Of a stretch of 37,343 nucleotides of DNA, positions 26,321 through 33,874 are shown piece by piece (positions within the stretch are counted from its first letter, which is position 1; each line of letters starts with the position of its first letter). The translations under genes were made by a program, and so were the position numbers. The notes under the pieces are model-generated. The model was not told the origin of the DNA, searched no databases, and saw only the letters and a list, made by a program, of their open reading frames with translations. Origin of the DNA: CAYMRB01 sp964392615 (GTDB taxonomy: Bacteria; Planctomycetota; UBA8108). The stretch covers positions 1-37,343 of the forward strand of contig CAYMRB010000037.1 in assembly GCA_964392615.1 (NCBI GenBank), given 5' to 3'.

Positions 26321-26392
26321 GCATCTGCGAGAGACGGCACTTGGCGGGCGGCTTGACACGAGGATGGGGGTTCCCGCAGGATGTGACCTGGA

Positions 26393-26468
26393 CAGCCCGT
26401 TGAAAACGGCAATTCGGCGCGATGGCGGCCATTTCGGCTCGCGCTCGAAGCTCCTCTTCAAAGGACTG
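26393..26468 (+). repeat. Palindromic repeat family, copy C (76-bp short form)
   Basis: It begins CAGCCCGTTGAAAACGG and ends TCCTCTTCAAAGGACTG, which pair as inverted ends. The core GGCGCGATGGCGGCCATTTC is shared with A and B. The central loop and inner arms of copy B are missing, so it is a deleted or primary short form. It lies ~63 bases before the GroES-like gene. Confidence 0.85.
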
Positions 26469-26531
26469 TGACGGGTGCGCGATTCGGAAACCGAGTCGGC
26501 AGCCTCGTGAGCTCCTCGACGGGAATAACAC

Positions 26532-26945
26532 GTGGAAGTCAGCGGCAAGAAGCTCTTGGTGGTCGGAGACCGGGTACTCGTCTCGCCGGAGGCGGGAGAG
26601 GATCGCACGCGCGTCGGGTTGTTCCTGCCCGCGGCGGCGGTCGAGAAAATGGCCGTGCAGAGCGGCCGCGTGGTCGAAGTGGGGCCGGGAACGGCGGTTC
26701 CGTCGCCGACGGAGTTCAACGACGAGCCCTGGAAGACGCACGATCCGAAGGCCAAGTACGTGCCGATGGAGGCGCGGATCGGCGATCTCGCGCTGTTTCT
26801 GCGCAACGCGGCGGTCGAGATCGAGTTCGACAGCACGAAGTACCTGATCGTGCCGCACGCGGCGATTCTGCTGCTCGTACGGGAAGACGAGAAGCTCGAG
26901 GACGTCGATCTCGAGTCGATGATGCAGCTGCCCGACCCGGAGTAG
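26532..26945 (+). CDS. GroES/Cpn10-like protein (divergent)
   Basis: 137 residues from GTG 26532. The first third reads VVGDRVLVSPEAGEDRTRVG followed by LFLP, the usual GroES beginning with the mobile-loop region next. GRVVEVGPGT near 55-64 matches the second Cpn10 strand. An insertion (FNDEPWKTHDPKAKYVP) of ~20 residues separates it from the C-terminal strand, and an acidic tail (DEKLEDVDLESMMQ) follows. No GroEL gene is nearby, so this is a stand-alone Cpn10 paralogue. It could cap a chaperonin encoded elsewhere or have acquired another role. The ribosome site is weak. Repeat copy C lies immediately upstream. Confidence 0.75.
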   Translation: MEVSGKKLLVVGDRVLVSPEAGEDRTRVGLFLPAAAVEKMAVQSGRVVEVGPGTAVPSPTEFNDEPWKTHDPKAKYVPMEARIGDLALFLRNAAVEIEFDSTKYLIVPHAAILLLVREDEKLEDVDLESMMQLPDPE

Positions 26946-27088
26946 CTGCGCGTCGCGGGGCGTTCGACCCCGGGCCGGTAACCGTGCCACCAGCGGATTC
27001 CTGCCGAATGCGAATCTGTTTGGAGGGTGAGTCCGCCCGATATTAGGATGGGTCGTTGCCCTTGAGCCTGACGACAGGAGTCCTCCTC

Positions 27089-27829
27089 ATGAACAATCGC
27101 TGCTTTCTTCCGGGTCTTCTTGCCTTCGTGTTGGCGTTCGGAGTCGCGCCGCTGGTTCTGGCGGAGGCCGACGCCGACCGCGACAAGGCCGGTGAGAAGG
27201 AGAAGGAGGCTCGCCCAGAGCTCGTCACGGACGATCAGCAGACCCGCGTCATCGAGGAGGGCAAGCAGAACCTTCGCGACATCCGCGAGATGCTCGAGAA
27301 GATTCAGCAGGATCTCGCCAAACAGAAGACGGGCCAGTCCTGCCAGTCGAAGCAGAAGAAGGTGCTGACCAAGATGAATCGGCTGATCGAGAAGATCGCC
27401 GAGGAGTGCAACCGGTGCCAGGGAGGTCAGGGCGGCGGGGGGCAGCCGAAGCCGGATCAGCAGTCGGGCGGCCAGAAGGATCAGAAGGGCCAGAAGGACC
27501 AAAAGCAGACCGGGCAGAAGCGCGAGAACCAGAAGCAGGTCGGCTCGACCAAGAAGGAGCAGGAGAAGCTCCAGAAGCAGAAGCAGCAGCAGCAGGGCGA
27601 GAAGGAGAAGCCCGGCAAGGTCGAGAACAACCGGGTCGGCGACGGCAAGAACCCGGACGGTACGAACGGCTCGCTACAGGGGAAGGGCCGCAAGAGCGGG
27701 CGGTGGGGGATGCTGCCGCCGAAGATCCGCGACGCGATCTACTCCGCGTCCGACAAGAAGTACCCGTCGGAGTACATGCGGATCATTCAGAAGTACTACG
27801 AGCGGATCAGCAACGAGTACGGACGCTGA
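27089..27829 (+). CDS. Secreted QK-rich protein
   Basis: 246 residues from ATG 27089, chosen for the AGGAG eight bases upstream. Residues 1-24 form a signal peptide ending ALVLAEA. Next is a helical segment (RVIEEGKQNLRDIREMLEKI) with two cysteine motifs (CQSKQ, ECNRCQGG). A long low-complexity stretch dominated by Gln, Lys and Gly follows (from ~115 to ~200, with repeats like KDQKGQKDQK). The C-terminal ~45 residues (GRWGMLPPKIRDAIYSASDK, then YPSEYMRIIQKYYERI) form a conserved-looking helical domain seen at the end of several planctomycete exported proteins, often next to BatA/VWA-type gene clusters. Function unknown; possibly periplasmic scaffolding. Confidence 0.8.
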   Translation: MNNRCFLPGLLAFVLAFGVAPLVLAEADADRDKAGEKEKEARPELVTDDQQTRVIEEGKQNLRDIREMLEKIQQDLAKQKTGQSCQSKQKKVLTKMNRLIEKIAEECNRCQGGQGGGGQPKPDQQSGGQKDQKGQKDQKQTGQKRENQKQVGSTKKEQEKLQKQKQQQQGEKEKPGKVENNRVGDGKNPDGTNGSLQGKGRKSGRWGMLPPKIRDAIYSASDKKYPSEYMRIIQKYYERISNEYGR

Positions 27830-27839
27830 TCGACCGGGG

Positions 27840-28808
27840 TCAGTCCTCTTCGACTCTGCGCGCGGCGAGCCGGGGCACGAGCAGCGTGTCGACGAAGAGC
27901 TGCAGTACGTGGTACAGGACGAGCGGCACCGCGCCGTACGGATTGGCGCCGAAGAACTGTGCCCAGATGTAGAGTCCGTTCGGTAGCGTCTTCTGGCTGC
28001 CGCAGAACACGACCGCGGTGCGCGCCGGGCGCGACAGGCCGAGGACGCGGCTGAGCGACCACGTCCATGCGATCAGCAGCGCGTGAAGCGCCGTGACGAC
28101 GACGAGGAATCCCAGGATGATGCGCGGCTGCTCGAGTCCGAGCTCGCCGGCAGCGGCCGACGTTCCCGTGTAGAGGAACGAGAGGATGATGAACCGCGGG
28201 ATGCCGCGGATCACGTCGAGCGCCGGCGCGATCAGGTCGAACAGGAAGCGTCGAGCGATCTGGCCGACGACGACCGGCAGCAGGACGACGAGGGCCATGC
28301 GGCCCGCCATCTCGAGCCCGCTGAACGCGACCTCGCGGCCGACCGACAGCTCGAGGACGAGCGGCGTCGCGACGACGGTCAACGCGTTGCTGAGAACCGT
28401 CAGCACGAGGGCGAGCTCCTGATCGCCCCGAGCGACGACGGTCAGAGCGAGCGCCGATGCGAGCGTTCCGGCTTGCGCGGCGGAGATCATCACCGCTTCG
28501 ACGAACCAGACGCCCTGTTCCGTGTCGAGGCTCGGCCCGCAGAGGACGGCGAGCGTCCACGCGGCAAGCGGCGCGACGGCATAGGTCGTCGCCAATGTGA
28601 GCAGAATCGCCCGGAAGTTGACCGCCTGTGTTCGCAAACGGGACGCGTCGAGCGTGAACCCCGAGATCGCGAGCGTCGTCGCGACGAGAAGCGGCAGCAC
28701 GACGCCCGAGTCGCGGATCGCGCGACCGCCCGACGGCGCGATGAAGCCGAGCGCGACCGCGACGACGATTCCGGCGAGAAACCAATGGCGGCGAAGGAAG
28801 CGGCGCAT
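27840..28808 (-). CDS. SBF-type (bile acid:sodium symporter family) transporter
   Basis: 322 residues from ATG 28808; the longer frame overlaps the next gene and is rejected. About nine hydrophobic segments are present. The family pattern is visible in RTAVVFCGSQKTLPNGLYI near 255-273, a motif typical of the SBF_like branch (YfeH-type), and in SAAQAGTLASALALTVVARG near 112-131. Substrates in this branch are mostly unknown; it is probably a sodium-coupled organic anion carrier. It converges on the QK-rich gene with 10 bp between. A candidate -10 box is at 28863-28868. Confidence 0.85.
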   Translation of the reverse strand: MRRFLRRHWFLAGIVVAVALGFIAPSGGRAIRDSGVVLPLLVATTLAISGFTLDASRLRTQAVNFRAILLTLATTYAVAPLAAWTLAVLCGPSLDTEQGVWFVEAVMISAAQAGTLASALALTVVARGDQELALVLTVLSNALTVVATPLVLELSVGREVAFSGLEMAGRMALVVLLPVVVGQIARRFLFDLIAPALDVIRGIPRFIILSFLYTGTSAAAGELGLEQPRIILGFLVVVTALHALLIAWTWSLSRVLGLSRPARTAVVFCGSQKTLPNGLYIWAQFFGANPYGAVPLVLYHVLQLFVDTLLVPRLAARRVEED

Positions 28809-28862
28809 AGCTGATGGAGGCCATCGTCGAAGGCTGCGTCGGGTACGGCCAGCCCATGCCGC

Positions 28863-28868
28863 AGTATA
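28863..28868 (-). promoter_or_regulatory. Possible -10 box for the SBF-type transporter
   Basis: GGTATACTGC on the minus strand, ~55 bases before the transporter start. It matches the motif at 16491 (GGTATACTTGC) over nine positions including GGTATACT. No -35 box is seen. Confidence 0.3.
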
Positions 28869-28906
28869 CCGGTTCGCGCTCGCTTCGCGGGCTCCGCGGA
28901 TGGACG

Positions 28907-29533
28907 TCAGTCGATCAGGTCGGCTTCGGTGACGGTCGAGACCGCGGCTTCCGCGAGGAACGGCGGGGAGGCCTCGAGCCGCTCGCGCAGCGTCTCGAGG
29001 CGCGCCAGCCATGCGGCGGGGTCGACGGCTCGCGATCGGCTCGGGGGCGCGGTCGGTCGTCGTCGCGGCGGCAGGTCGAGCGGCTGGGGCACGTACAGCG
29101 CTGGGGCGTCGTCGTCCGCATCCGTCGATGCGGGGGGCGGGGTCGGCTGCGCCGCGAGGAGATCGGCCGGATCCGGTGTCTCGACGCGGGGTGCGGAGAG
29201 CACCTCGATCCGCGCGTCGCGCGCGTCCGGTCGCACCTCCTTCGGCAGCCGTGAGAGGAAGCGCAGGCGCACACCGCCCACGTTGATGTTGATGCCGTTC
29301 TCGAGTCGCAAGCTGCGCGCGACGCCCGATGCGTCCGCGCCGTCGAACTTCAGCAGGCGGTACTTTTTGCCGTCGCGTTCGATCTGGAGCCGCACGGGTT
29401 GCGCCGCGCGGATTTGCACGTCGACGTCCGGGCCGGTGCCGACGCTGCAGGGAACGAACGATACCTCGACGATGCGTTTCTCGGACTCGGGCTCCTGGAT
29501 CACCAGGGCGAAGGGCTCGTCGGCGGGAAGCAT
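28907..29533 (-). CDS. Hypothetical protein with FHA-like N-terminus
   Basis: 208 residues. The N-terminal ~95 residues contain a beta pattern (EVSFVPCSVGTGPDVDVQI, then PVRLQIERDGKKYRLLKFDG and NGININVGGVRLRFLSRL) that resembles a degenerate forkhead-associated (phosphothreonine-binding) domain, though the usual Arg/Ser recognition motif is not evident. A proline-rich linker (~120-160) and a short helical C-terminus follow. No signal peptide or membrane segment is visible. It is divergent from the nitrilase gene. Confidence 0.65.
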   Translation of the reverse strand: MLPADEPFALVIQEPESEKRIVEVSFVPCSVGTGPDVDVQIRAAQPVRLQIERDGKKYRLLKFDGADASGVARSLRLENGININVGGVRLRFLSRLPKEVRPDARDARIEVLSAPRVETPDPADLLAAQPTPPPASTDADDDAPALYVPQPLDLPPRRRPTAPPSRSRAVDPAAWLARLETLRERLEASPPFLAEAAVSTVTEADLID

Positions 29534-29787
29534 GGGCAGGCTCGGTCGAGTGAGGAAGTGACCGTTTTGTTGACGGTCGGGTCGTGGGGCGGAGAGTCGC
29601 GGGCGCGACTCGCGGGCGCCGAACGCGCCCCGAGTCCATGTCGCACGCGCCGTGCCTGTCGGCCTCGTGCGGCAGCAGAACCTTGTCGAGCCGCGTCTCC
29701 TCGGCGATCCTGGCGGGTCCGTGTCCGGCGTCTCGGGCTGCGATCGCCGTCCGATCGATCGCTCGGACGACCCAGAGGAAACCCCGC

Positions 29788-30816
29788 ATGAGATACGCCG
29801 TCGCCGCCTGCCAGACCGACTTCCCGTGCCCCCGCGGACGTGACGAGATCTCGACGCGCGTCACGCGCATGCTCGAGATGGTCGACGCCGCCGTTCTCGG
29901 ATACGAGCCGTTCTTCCCGGTGCGCCTCGTCGTCTTTCCGGAGTTCGCCCACGCCGCGCCGGTCTACTTCACCGCTGCCGAGCTGCGCGAGAAGCTCGCG
30001 GTCGAGATTCCGAACGAACACACCGACCGCTACGTCGCCAAGGCGAAGCACCTCGGCGTGTTCATCCAGTCCGGCACGTTCCTCGAGGTCGACCCGGCGT
30101 GGCCCGGCGCGGTCTTCAACACGACGTGCCTGATCGGGCCCGACGGCGTGCTCGCGAAGTACCGCAAGGTGAACCCGTGGGTTCCCTGGGAGGTTCACGC
30201 GAGTCCTCACGACCTCGCGGACTATCCCGACGATCCGTTTCCGGTGACGGAGACCGAGATCGGCCGACTCGGCGCCGCGATCTGCTACGACTGGCTCTTC
30301 CCGGAGTCGATCCGCCAGCTCGCGCTGCGTGGCGCGGAGGTGCTGATCCGCGTATCGGCGTACATGGACCCGTGGGGCGCGACGCAGCCGATGGACTGGT
30401 GGACCGTCGTCAATCGCTGTCGCGCGCTCGAGAACCTCGCGTACGTCGTCGCGTCGAATCAGGGCGCCAGCCTCGCGAACTACGCGCCGTTCTCGTGGCC
30501 TGGCGGCAGCATGGTCGTCGACTACGACGGCCGCATCCTCGCGCAGGCCGATCCGGGGCCGGGCGAGAAGATCGTCGTCGCCGAGATCGACGTTGGCGCG
30601 CTGCGCGAGGCGCGCGCGAAGCGCACGGGCCACAACCCGCTCGCTCATCTGCGCGCGGAGGTGCACCAGGTACCGGACGGGCGTTTCTTCCCCGCGGGGA
30701 CCTACTCGACCGCGCGCGACCCCGACGGCGACCGCACGATCGACGAGGTGCAGGCGAACATCCGCGACGCGCTCGACCGGCGTCCCTACGATGGCGAACG
30801 CGAGGCGGGCTCCTGA
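29788..30816 (+). CDS. Nitrilase-superfamily carbon-nitrogen hydrolase
   Basis: 342 residues from ATG 29788, with GAGGAA seven bases upstream. The catalytic triad is visible: Glu52 (FPEF), Lys127 (YRKVNPW) and Cys166 (AAICYDWLFPE). The alpha-beta-beta-alpha fold of the superfamily is supported by LVVFPEF and SWPGGSMVVDYDGRIL. These enzymes cleave amides or carbamoyl groups; the exact substrate cannot be assigned, though the length resembles aliphatic amidase and N-carbamoylputrescine-type members. The open frame upstream to 29584 is not supported. It converges on the TonB receptor gene with 7 bp between. Confidence 0.87.
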   Translation: MRYAVAACQTDFPCPRGRDEISTRVTRMLEMVDAAVLGYEPFFPVRLVVFPEFAHAAPVYFTAAELREKLAVEIPNEHTDRYVAKAKHLGVFIQSGTFLEVDPAWPGAVFNTTCLIGPDGVLAKYRKVNPWVPWEVHASPHDLADYPDDPFPVTETEIGRLGAAICYDWLFPESIRQLALRGAEVLIRVSAYMDPWGATQPMDWWTVVNRCRALENLAYVVASNQGASLANYAPFSWPGGSMVVDYDGRILAQADPGPGEKIVVAEIDVGALREARAKRTGHNPLAHLRAEVHQVPDGRFFPAGTYSTARDPDGDRTIDEVQANIRDALDRRPYDGEREAGS

Positions 30817-30823
30817 CCGCAGA

Positions 30824-32899
30824 TCAGAACGTGTAGGTCACCTGGAATCGGAAGCTCAAGCCGTCCTGTTCGATCAGATCCTGTTGGTGCTCCACGGCGC
30901 CCGGATCGTCGTACTTCGTGTCGAACAGGTTGTACACGGATGCCGATAGCTCCAGTCCGTCCACGAGCTCCTCGGCGAAGAGGGTCAGATTCGCGACGAA
31001 GAAGTCCTCGGCTCGTCCTCCGGCCAAGGTCCAGCGCTCGCTCATGTATTGCAGCTCGAGACTCGCGAACAGCTTGTCCTCGAACAGGGGGGCCACGACA
31101 TTCAGCTTCAACAAGTGCTGGGGCGAGTTCGTCAGGACGGTGCCCGTGTCCTTGTTCTTCGTGCGCTGGTACGCGTAGCTGGTCCACGCGCGAAGACCCC
31201 AGGGGAGTTTCGCGCGAAGCTCGAACTCGGCGCCGTTGCTCTCCACGCGATCGCTGTTTCGGTAGACCGCGAGTCCGTCGGACGGATCTTCGATCTGCAG
31301 GATGAGATCGTCGATGTCGTAGTGGAACGCCGTGACAGCGATGCGGTAGTCCTTCAGGATCTGCTGTTCGTAGACGACTTCGTACGTGTCGATCGTCTCC
31401 GGGTCGAGAGTCGGGTTGGGCTTCGCGGTGTCGAAACCGTCGTGATAGTGCATCTCGAACGCTGTCGGCGCCCGGAAAGCCCGCCCGTAGAGCAGCTTGA
31501 ACGAGGTCGACTCCCACGGGTTGTACATGAGCCCCACCCGCGGGCTCAGCGCCTCTCCGAAGGACTCGTAGTGGTCGACGCGGAGCCCGGCGTTGAGATG
31601 CAGGCCGTCGTAGACGAGGACCTCTCCCTGGGCGAACGCCGCGATGATCTCGGTGTCCTGCTCGTCGTCCAGGTAGACGGCGTGCGGCATCCGGTCGACG
31701 TTGCTCTGGTCCTGGCGGAAGTAGTCGCGGTACTCCGCGCCAACGGTCACCTTGGCGCGGTCCCAGAACGTTTTGCTCGCGAGAACCTCGGCGCCCCAGA
31801 ACGCTCCGATCGCGTCGTCCTGGTTCAGAATCGTCGTCGTCGGCGGTCCCTCGTCCTCGAGGGGGTAGTCGCCCTGGTAGCGGTAGAAGTCGTAGAACAG
31901 TCGCGTGAGGACGTCGACTTCGCAGTCGAGCTGTCGTTCGTATCGAACATCGACGAACAATCGCTGATCGATGGTCTTCGCGTGTCGCGAGTTGAAGATC
32001 GTATCGTACGACGCCGTCGGGACGTCCTTCTCGCGGAAGCTGTACACGGCCTGGAGCGCCAACCCGGAGTACGCCAGGCGCGAGAACAAGTTGTAGTACG
32101 TCTCGCCGTCGACGTCTTCCGCGAGGCCGTTGTTCGTCAACGGATCGTCGAACTCCCTGAATCCCAGCGTCTGCCCGGCGCTGTCCAGCATCGACGCGGA
32201 CAGCAGGAGCTCGATCCCGTTCTCGAACTCCTTTCCGTAGCTCAGGCGTCCCTTGTAGGTCCCGAAGCTCGCGACCTCCGCCGAGACCTGTGGGCCGTCG
32301 ATCGCGGAGCCTTTCTTCGTGAAAATGCTGAGCACGCCGAAGAAGGCCCCGTCTCCATACAGGGAGGAGCTCGGCCCTCGAACGAACTCGATTCTCTCGA
32401 TGAGATCGACGTCGACGGAGAACTCGGTCCCGATGAGTGCGGAGCCGAGGACGCTGTCGTTCGTCCGGTGTCCGTCGACGAGCAGGAGGACTCGCGTGTT
32501 GTAGTCCGCGGGAAGTCCGAATCCTCGCGCGCCCAGGTAGTAATAGTTGCGGTCGTAGGTGACGTACAGTCCGCGAATGCTCCGCAGGACATCGTGAAGG
32601 TGGCGGTGACCGCTCTTGCGAATGTCGTCCGCCGTGAGCACCGTTACGGAGGAGGGCGCCTCGTGGCTGGTCTGCCGATATCGAGACGCGGCGTGGACGA
32701 TGTCGACGGGGAGCTCGTTGAGCTCCTCCAGGCTCAGGTCCAGGAAGTCCTCCTCATCGGAGGATTCCTCCAGCTCGATTTCCTCGTCGAGATCGGCCGC
32801 CGGGGCGGGCTGGGTCGCGGAGGCGAGCCAGATGGCCGCACCGGTCACGACGATGGTGAGCCGTTTCGCAGCAGGGCGGAGTACGGCGTGTCTCCGCAT
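30824..32899 (-). CDS. TonB-dependent outer-membrane receptor
   Basis: 691 residues from ATG 32899, chosen for GGGAG eight bases upstream. A signal peptide ends near PAPAA (35). The plug domain has SSVTVLTADDIRKSGHRHLH (83-102), GARGFG (124-129) and VLLLVDGHR (137-145), typical of TonB receptors. Beta-barrel strands follow, with the final aromatic residue (VTYTF) expected for an outer-membrane barrel. An acidic segment (LEESSDEEDFLDLSLEEL) precedes the plug, as in receptors that are partnered with YfiR/DUF4154 proteins. The divergent neighbour encodes just such a protein plus a kinase, so the receptor and sensor system are probably functionally linked. Confidence 0.92.
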   Translation of the reverse strand: MRRHAVLRPAAKRLTIVVTGAAIWLASATQPAPAADLDEEIELEESSDEEDFLDLSLEELNELPVDIVHAASRYRQTSHEAPSSVTVLTADDIRKSGHRHLHDVLRSIRGLYVTYDRNYYYLGARGFGLPADYNTRVLLLVDGHRTNDSVLGSALIGTEFSVDVDLIERIEFVRGPSSSLYGDGAFFGVLSIFTKKGSAIDGPQVSAEVASFGTYKGRLSYGKEFENGIELLLSASMLDSAGQTLGFREFDDPLTNNGLAEDVDGETYYNLFSRLAYSGLALQAVYSFREKDVPTASYDTIFNSRHAKTIDQRLFVDVRYERQLDCEVDVLTRLFYDFYRYQGDYPLEDEGPPTTTILNQDDAIGAFWGAEVLASKTFWDRAKVTVGAEYRDYFRQDQSNVDRMPHAVYLDDEQDTEIIAAFAQGEVLVYDGLHLNAGLRVDHYESFGEALSPRVGLMYNPWESTSFKLLYGRAFRAPTAFEMHYHDGFDTAKPNPTLDPETIDTYEVVYEQQILKDYRIAVTAFHYDIDDLILQIEDPSDGLAVYRNSDRVESNGAEFELRAKLPWGLRAWTSYAYQRTKNKDTGTVLTNSPQHLLKLNVVAPLFEDKLFASLELQYMSERWTLAGGRAEDFFVANLTLFAEELVDGLELSASVYNLFDTKYDDPGAVEHQQDLIEQDGLSFRFQVTYTF

Positions 32900-33261
32900 G
32901 ACGATAACTCCCGCAGCCAAGGCGACGCTTCCGGCGGAGCGTGTCGGTACACGCGATTCCTCGTGGCCGTCCGAGAACATGGCCTCTGACGGCGTGCCAA
33001 CAACCGCCACAGGTATCGGCGCGGCCGCGCGCGCTCTGTAGCGGTTTCTCGGCGACGTTCCATCGGGGCTTTCGCCCGCGCTCTATCAAGAAGCTCGTCA
33101 CCGCGTCCGACGAACAAGGTGTGAGTGTTGGTGGGACCAGCGAATCAACGGGATGTTGATGCTGCGCTTCGTGCTGGAGCGAAGCGGGTCGTCGGAGAGG
33201 ACTGACCGCTTGCGACCCGGCGTGTTTCATGGCCCCGATTCGACCAGAGCGTGTTGACCTC
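32900..33261. promoter_or_regulatory. Divergent promoter region of the TonB receptor and YfiR-like gene
   Basis: 362 bp without credible coding. Two short inverted repeats are seen: GCGTGTCGGTACACGC at 32939-32954 (6-bp arms, 4-base loop, ~40 bases before the TonB start) and CGCTTCG/CGAAGCG at 33165-33171 and 33180-33186. They may be operators or transcript hairpins. No -35/-10 pair was recognised. Confidence 0.4.
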
Positions 33262-33873
33262 ATGCGAAGCCTGTTGAGGCTCGAGCTCATGATCGCGCTA
33301 GCGATGTGCGCCGTGGTGCATGCGAACGCGGGTCGCTCATCTCCGGACGCGCAGCGCAAGGGCGCCGACGTAGCCAAGACGCGCGAGTACTCGATCAAGG
33401 CCGCGTACCTCTACAACTTCGCCAAGCTGGCGACCTGGTCGTCGAGTTCGTTCGCGAACGAGAAGCAACCGGTGACGATCGGCGTGTTCGGCAAGAACCC
33501 GTTCGGCTCCGCGCTGCGTCGCCTCGCGCTCAAGAAGCGTGTTCATGGGCGGCGCCTCGTCATCCGCCATCTCCGCAGCTTGAAGGAGCTCTCCGGCTGT
33601 CACGTCGTTTTCGTTTGCAAGTCCGAGGAGGCGCGCTTGAGTGCCGTTCTGGTGGCGCTGCAGGATATCCGCGCTCTGACGGTCAGCGACATCGACGGCT
33701 TCGCCCGTCACGGAGGCGTCATCGGCCTGCGGACCGCGGCCAACAAGATGACGTTCGAAGTGAACTTGGACGCGGCCGATCGCGCGGAGATCAAGCTCAG
33801 CTCGAAGCTCCTGCGCTTGGGGGAACTCGTCGCGGACGAATTCGCGGCGAGAGTCGGCGGAGAGGGCCGGTGA
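33262..33873 (+). CDS. YfiR/DUF4154-like periplasmic protein
   Basis: 203 residues from ATG 33262. A signal peptide ends around ANA (23). The mature part starts with KAAYLYNFAKLATW (46-59), the family's characteristic opening, and ends with GFARHGGVIGLRTAANKMTF followed by DAADRAEIKLSSKLLRLGEL, the usual YfiR-like C-terminal block. YfiR-type proteins are periplasmic regulators of inner-membrane signalling proteins in Pseudomonas, and DUF4154 proteins are often encoded beside TonB receptors and hybrid kinases, as here. It ends one base before the kinase start, so the two are co-transcribed. Confidence 0.88.
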   Translation: MRSLLRLELMIALAMCAVVHANAGRSSPDAQRKGADVAKTREYSIKAAYLYNFAKLATWSSSSFANEKQPVTIGVFGKNPFGSALRRLALKKRVHGRRLVIRHLRSLKELSGCHVVFVCKSEEARLSAVLVALQDIRALTVSDIDGFARHGGVIGLRTAANKMTFEVNLDAADRAEIKLSSKLLRLGELVADEFAARVGGEGR

Positions 33874-33874
33874 C

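Larger units (their letters stand above)
26137..26531. other. 395-bp intergenic region with two palindromes
   Basis: This stretch between divergent genes holds palindrome E (26199-26320) and repeat copy C (26393-26468), with a TTGACA at 26353-26358 between them. No protein-coding frame is credible. The promoter of the GroES-like gene must lie here or within the repeats. Confidence 0.6.

Noticed and set aside
26353..26358. TTGACA as a -35 box for the GroES-like gene
   Set aside because: No -10 hexamer at 16-18 bases; the following sequence is GC-rich.
26956..26972. Hairpin CGGGG/CCCCG after the GroES-like gene as terminator or tRNA T-arm
   Set aside because: Only a five-base stem, no T-run, and no other tRNA arms around it.
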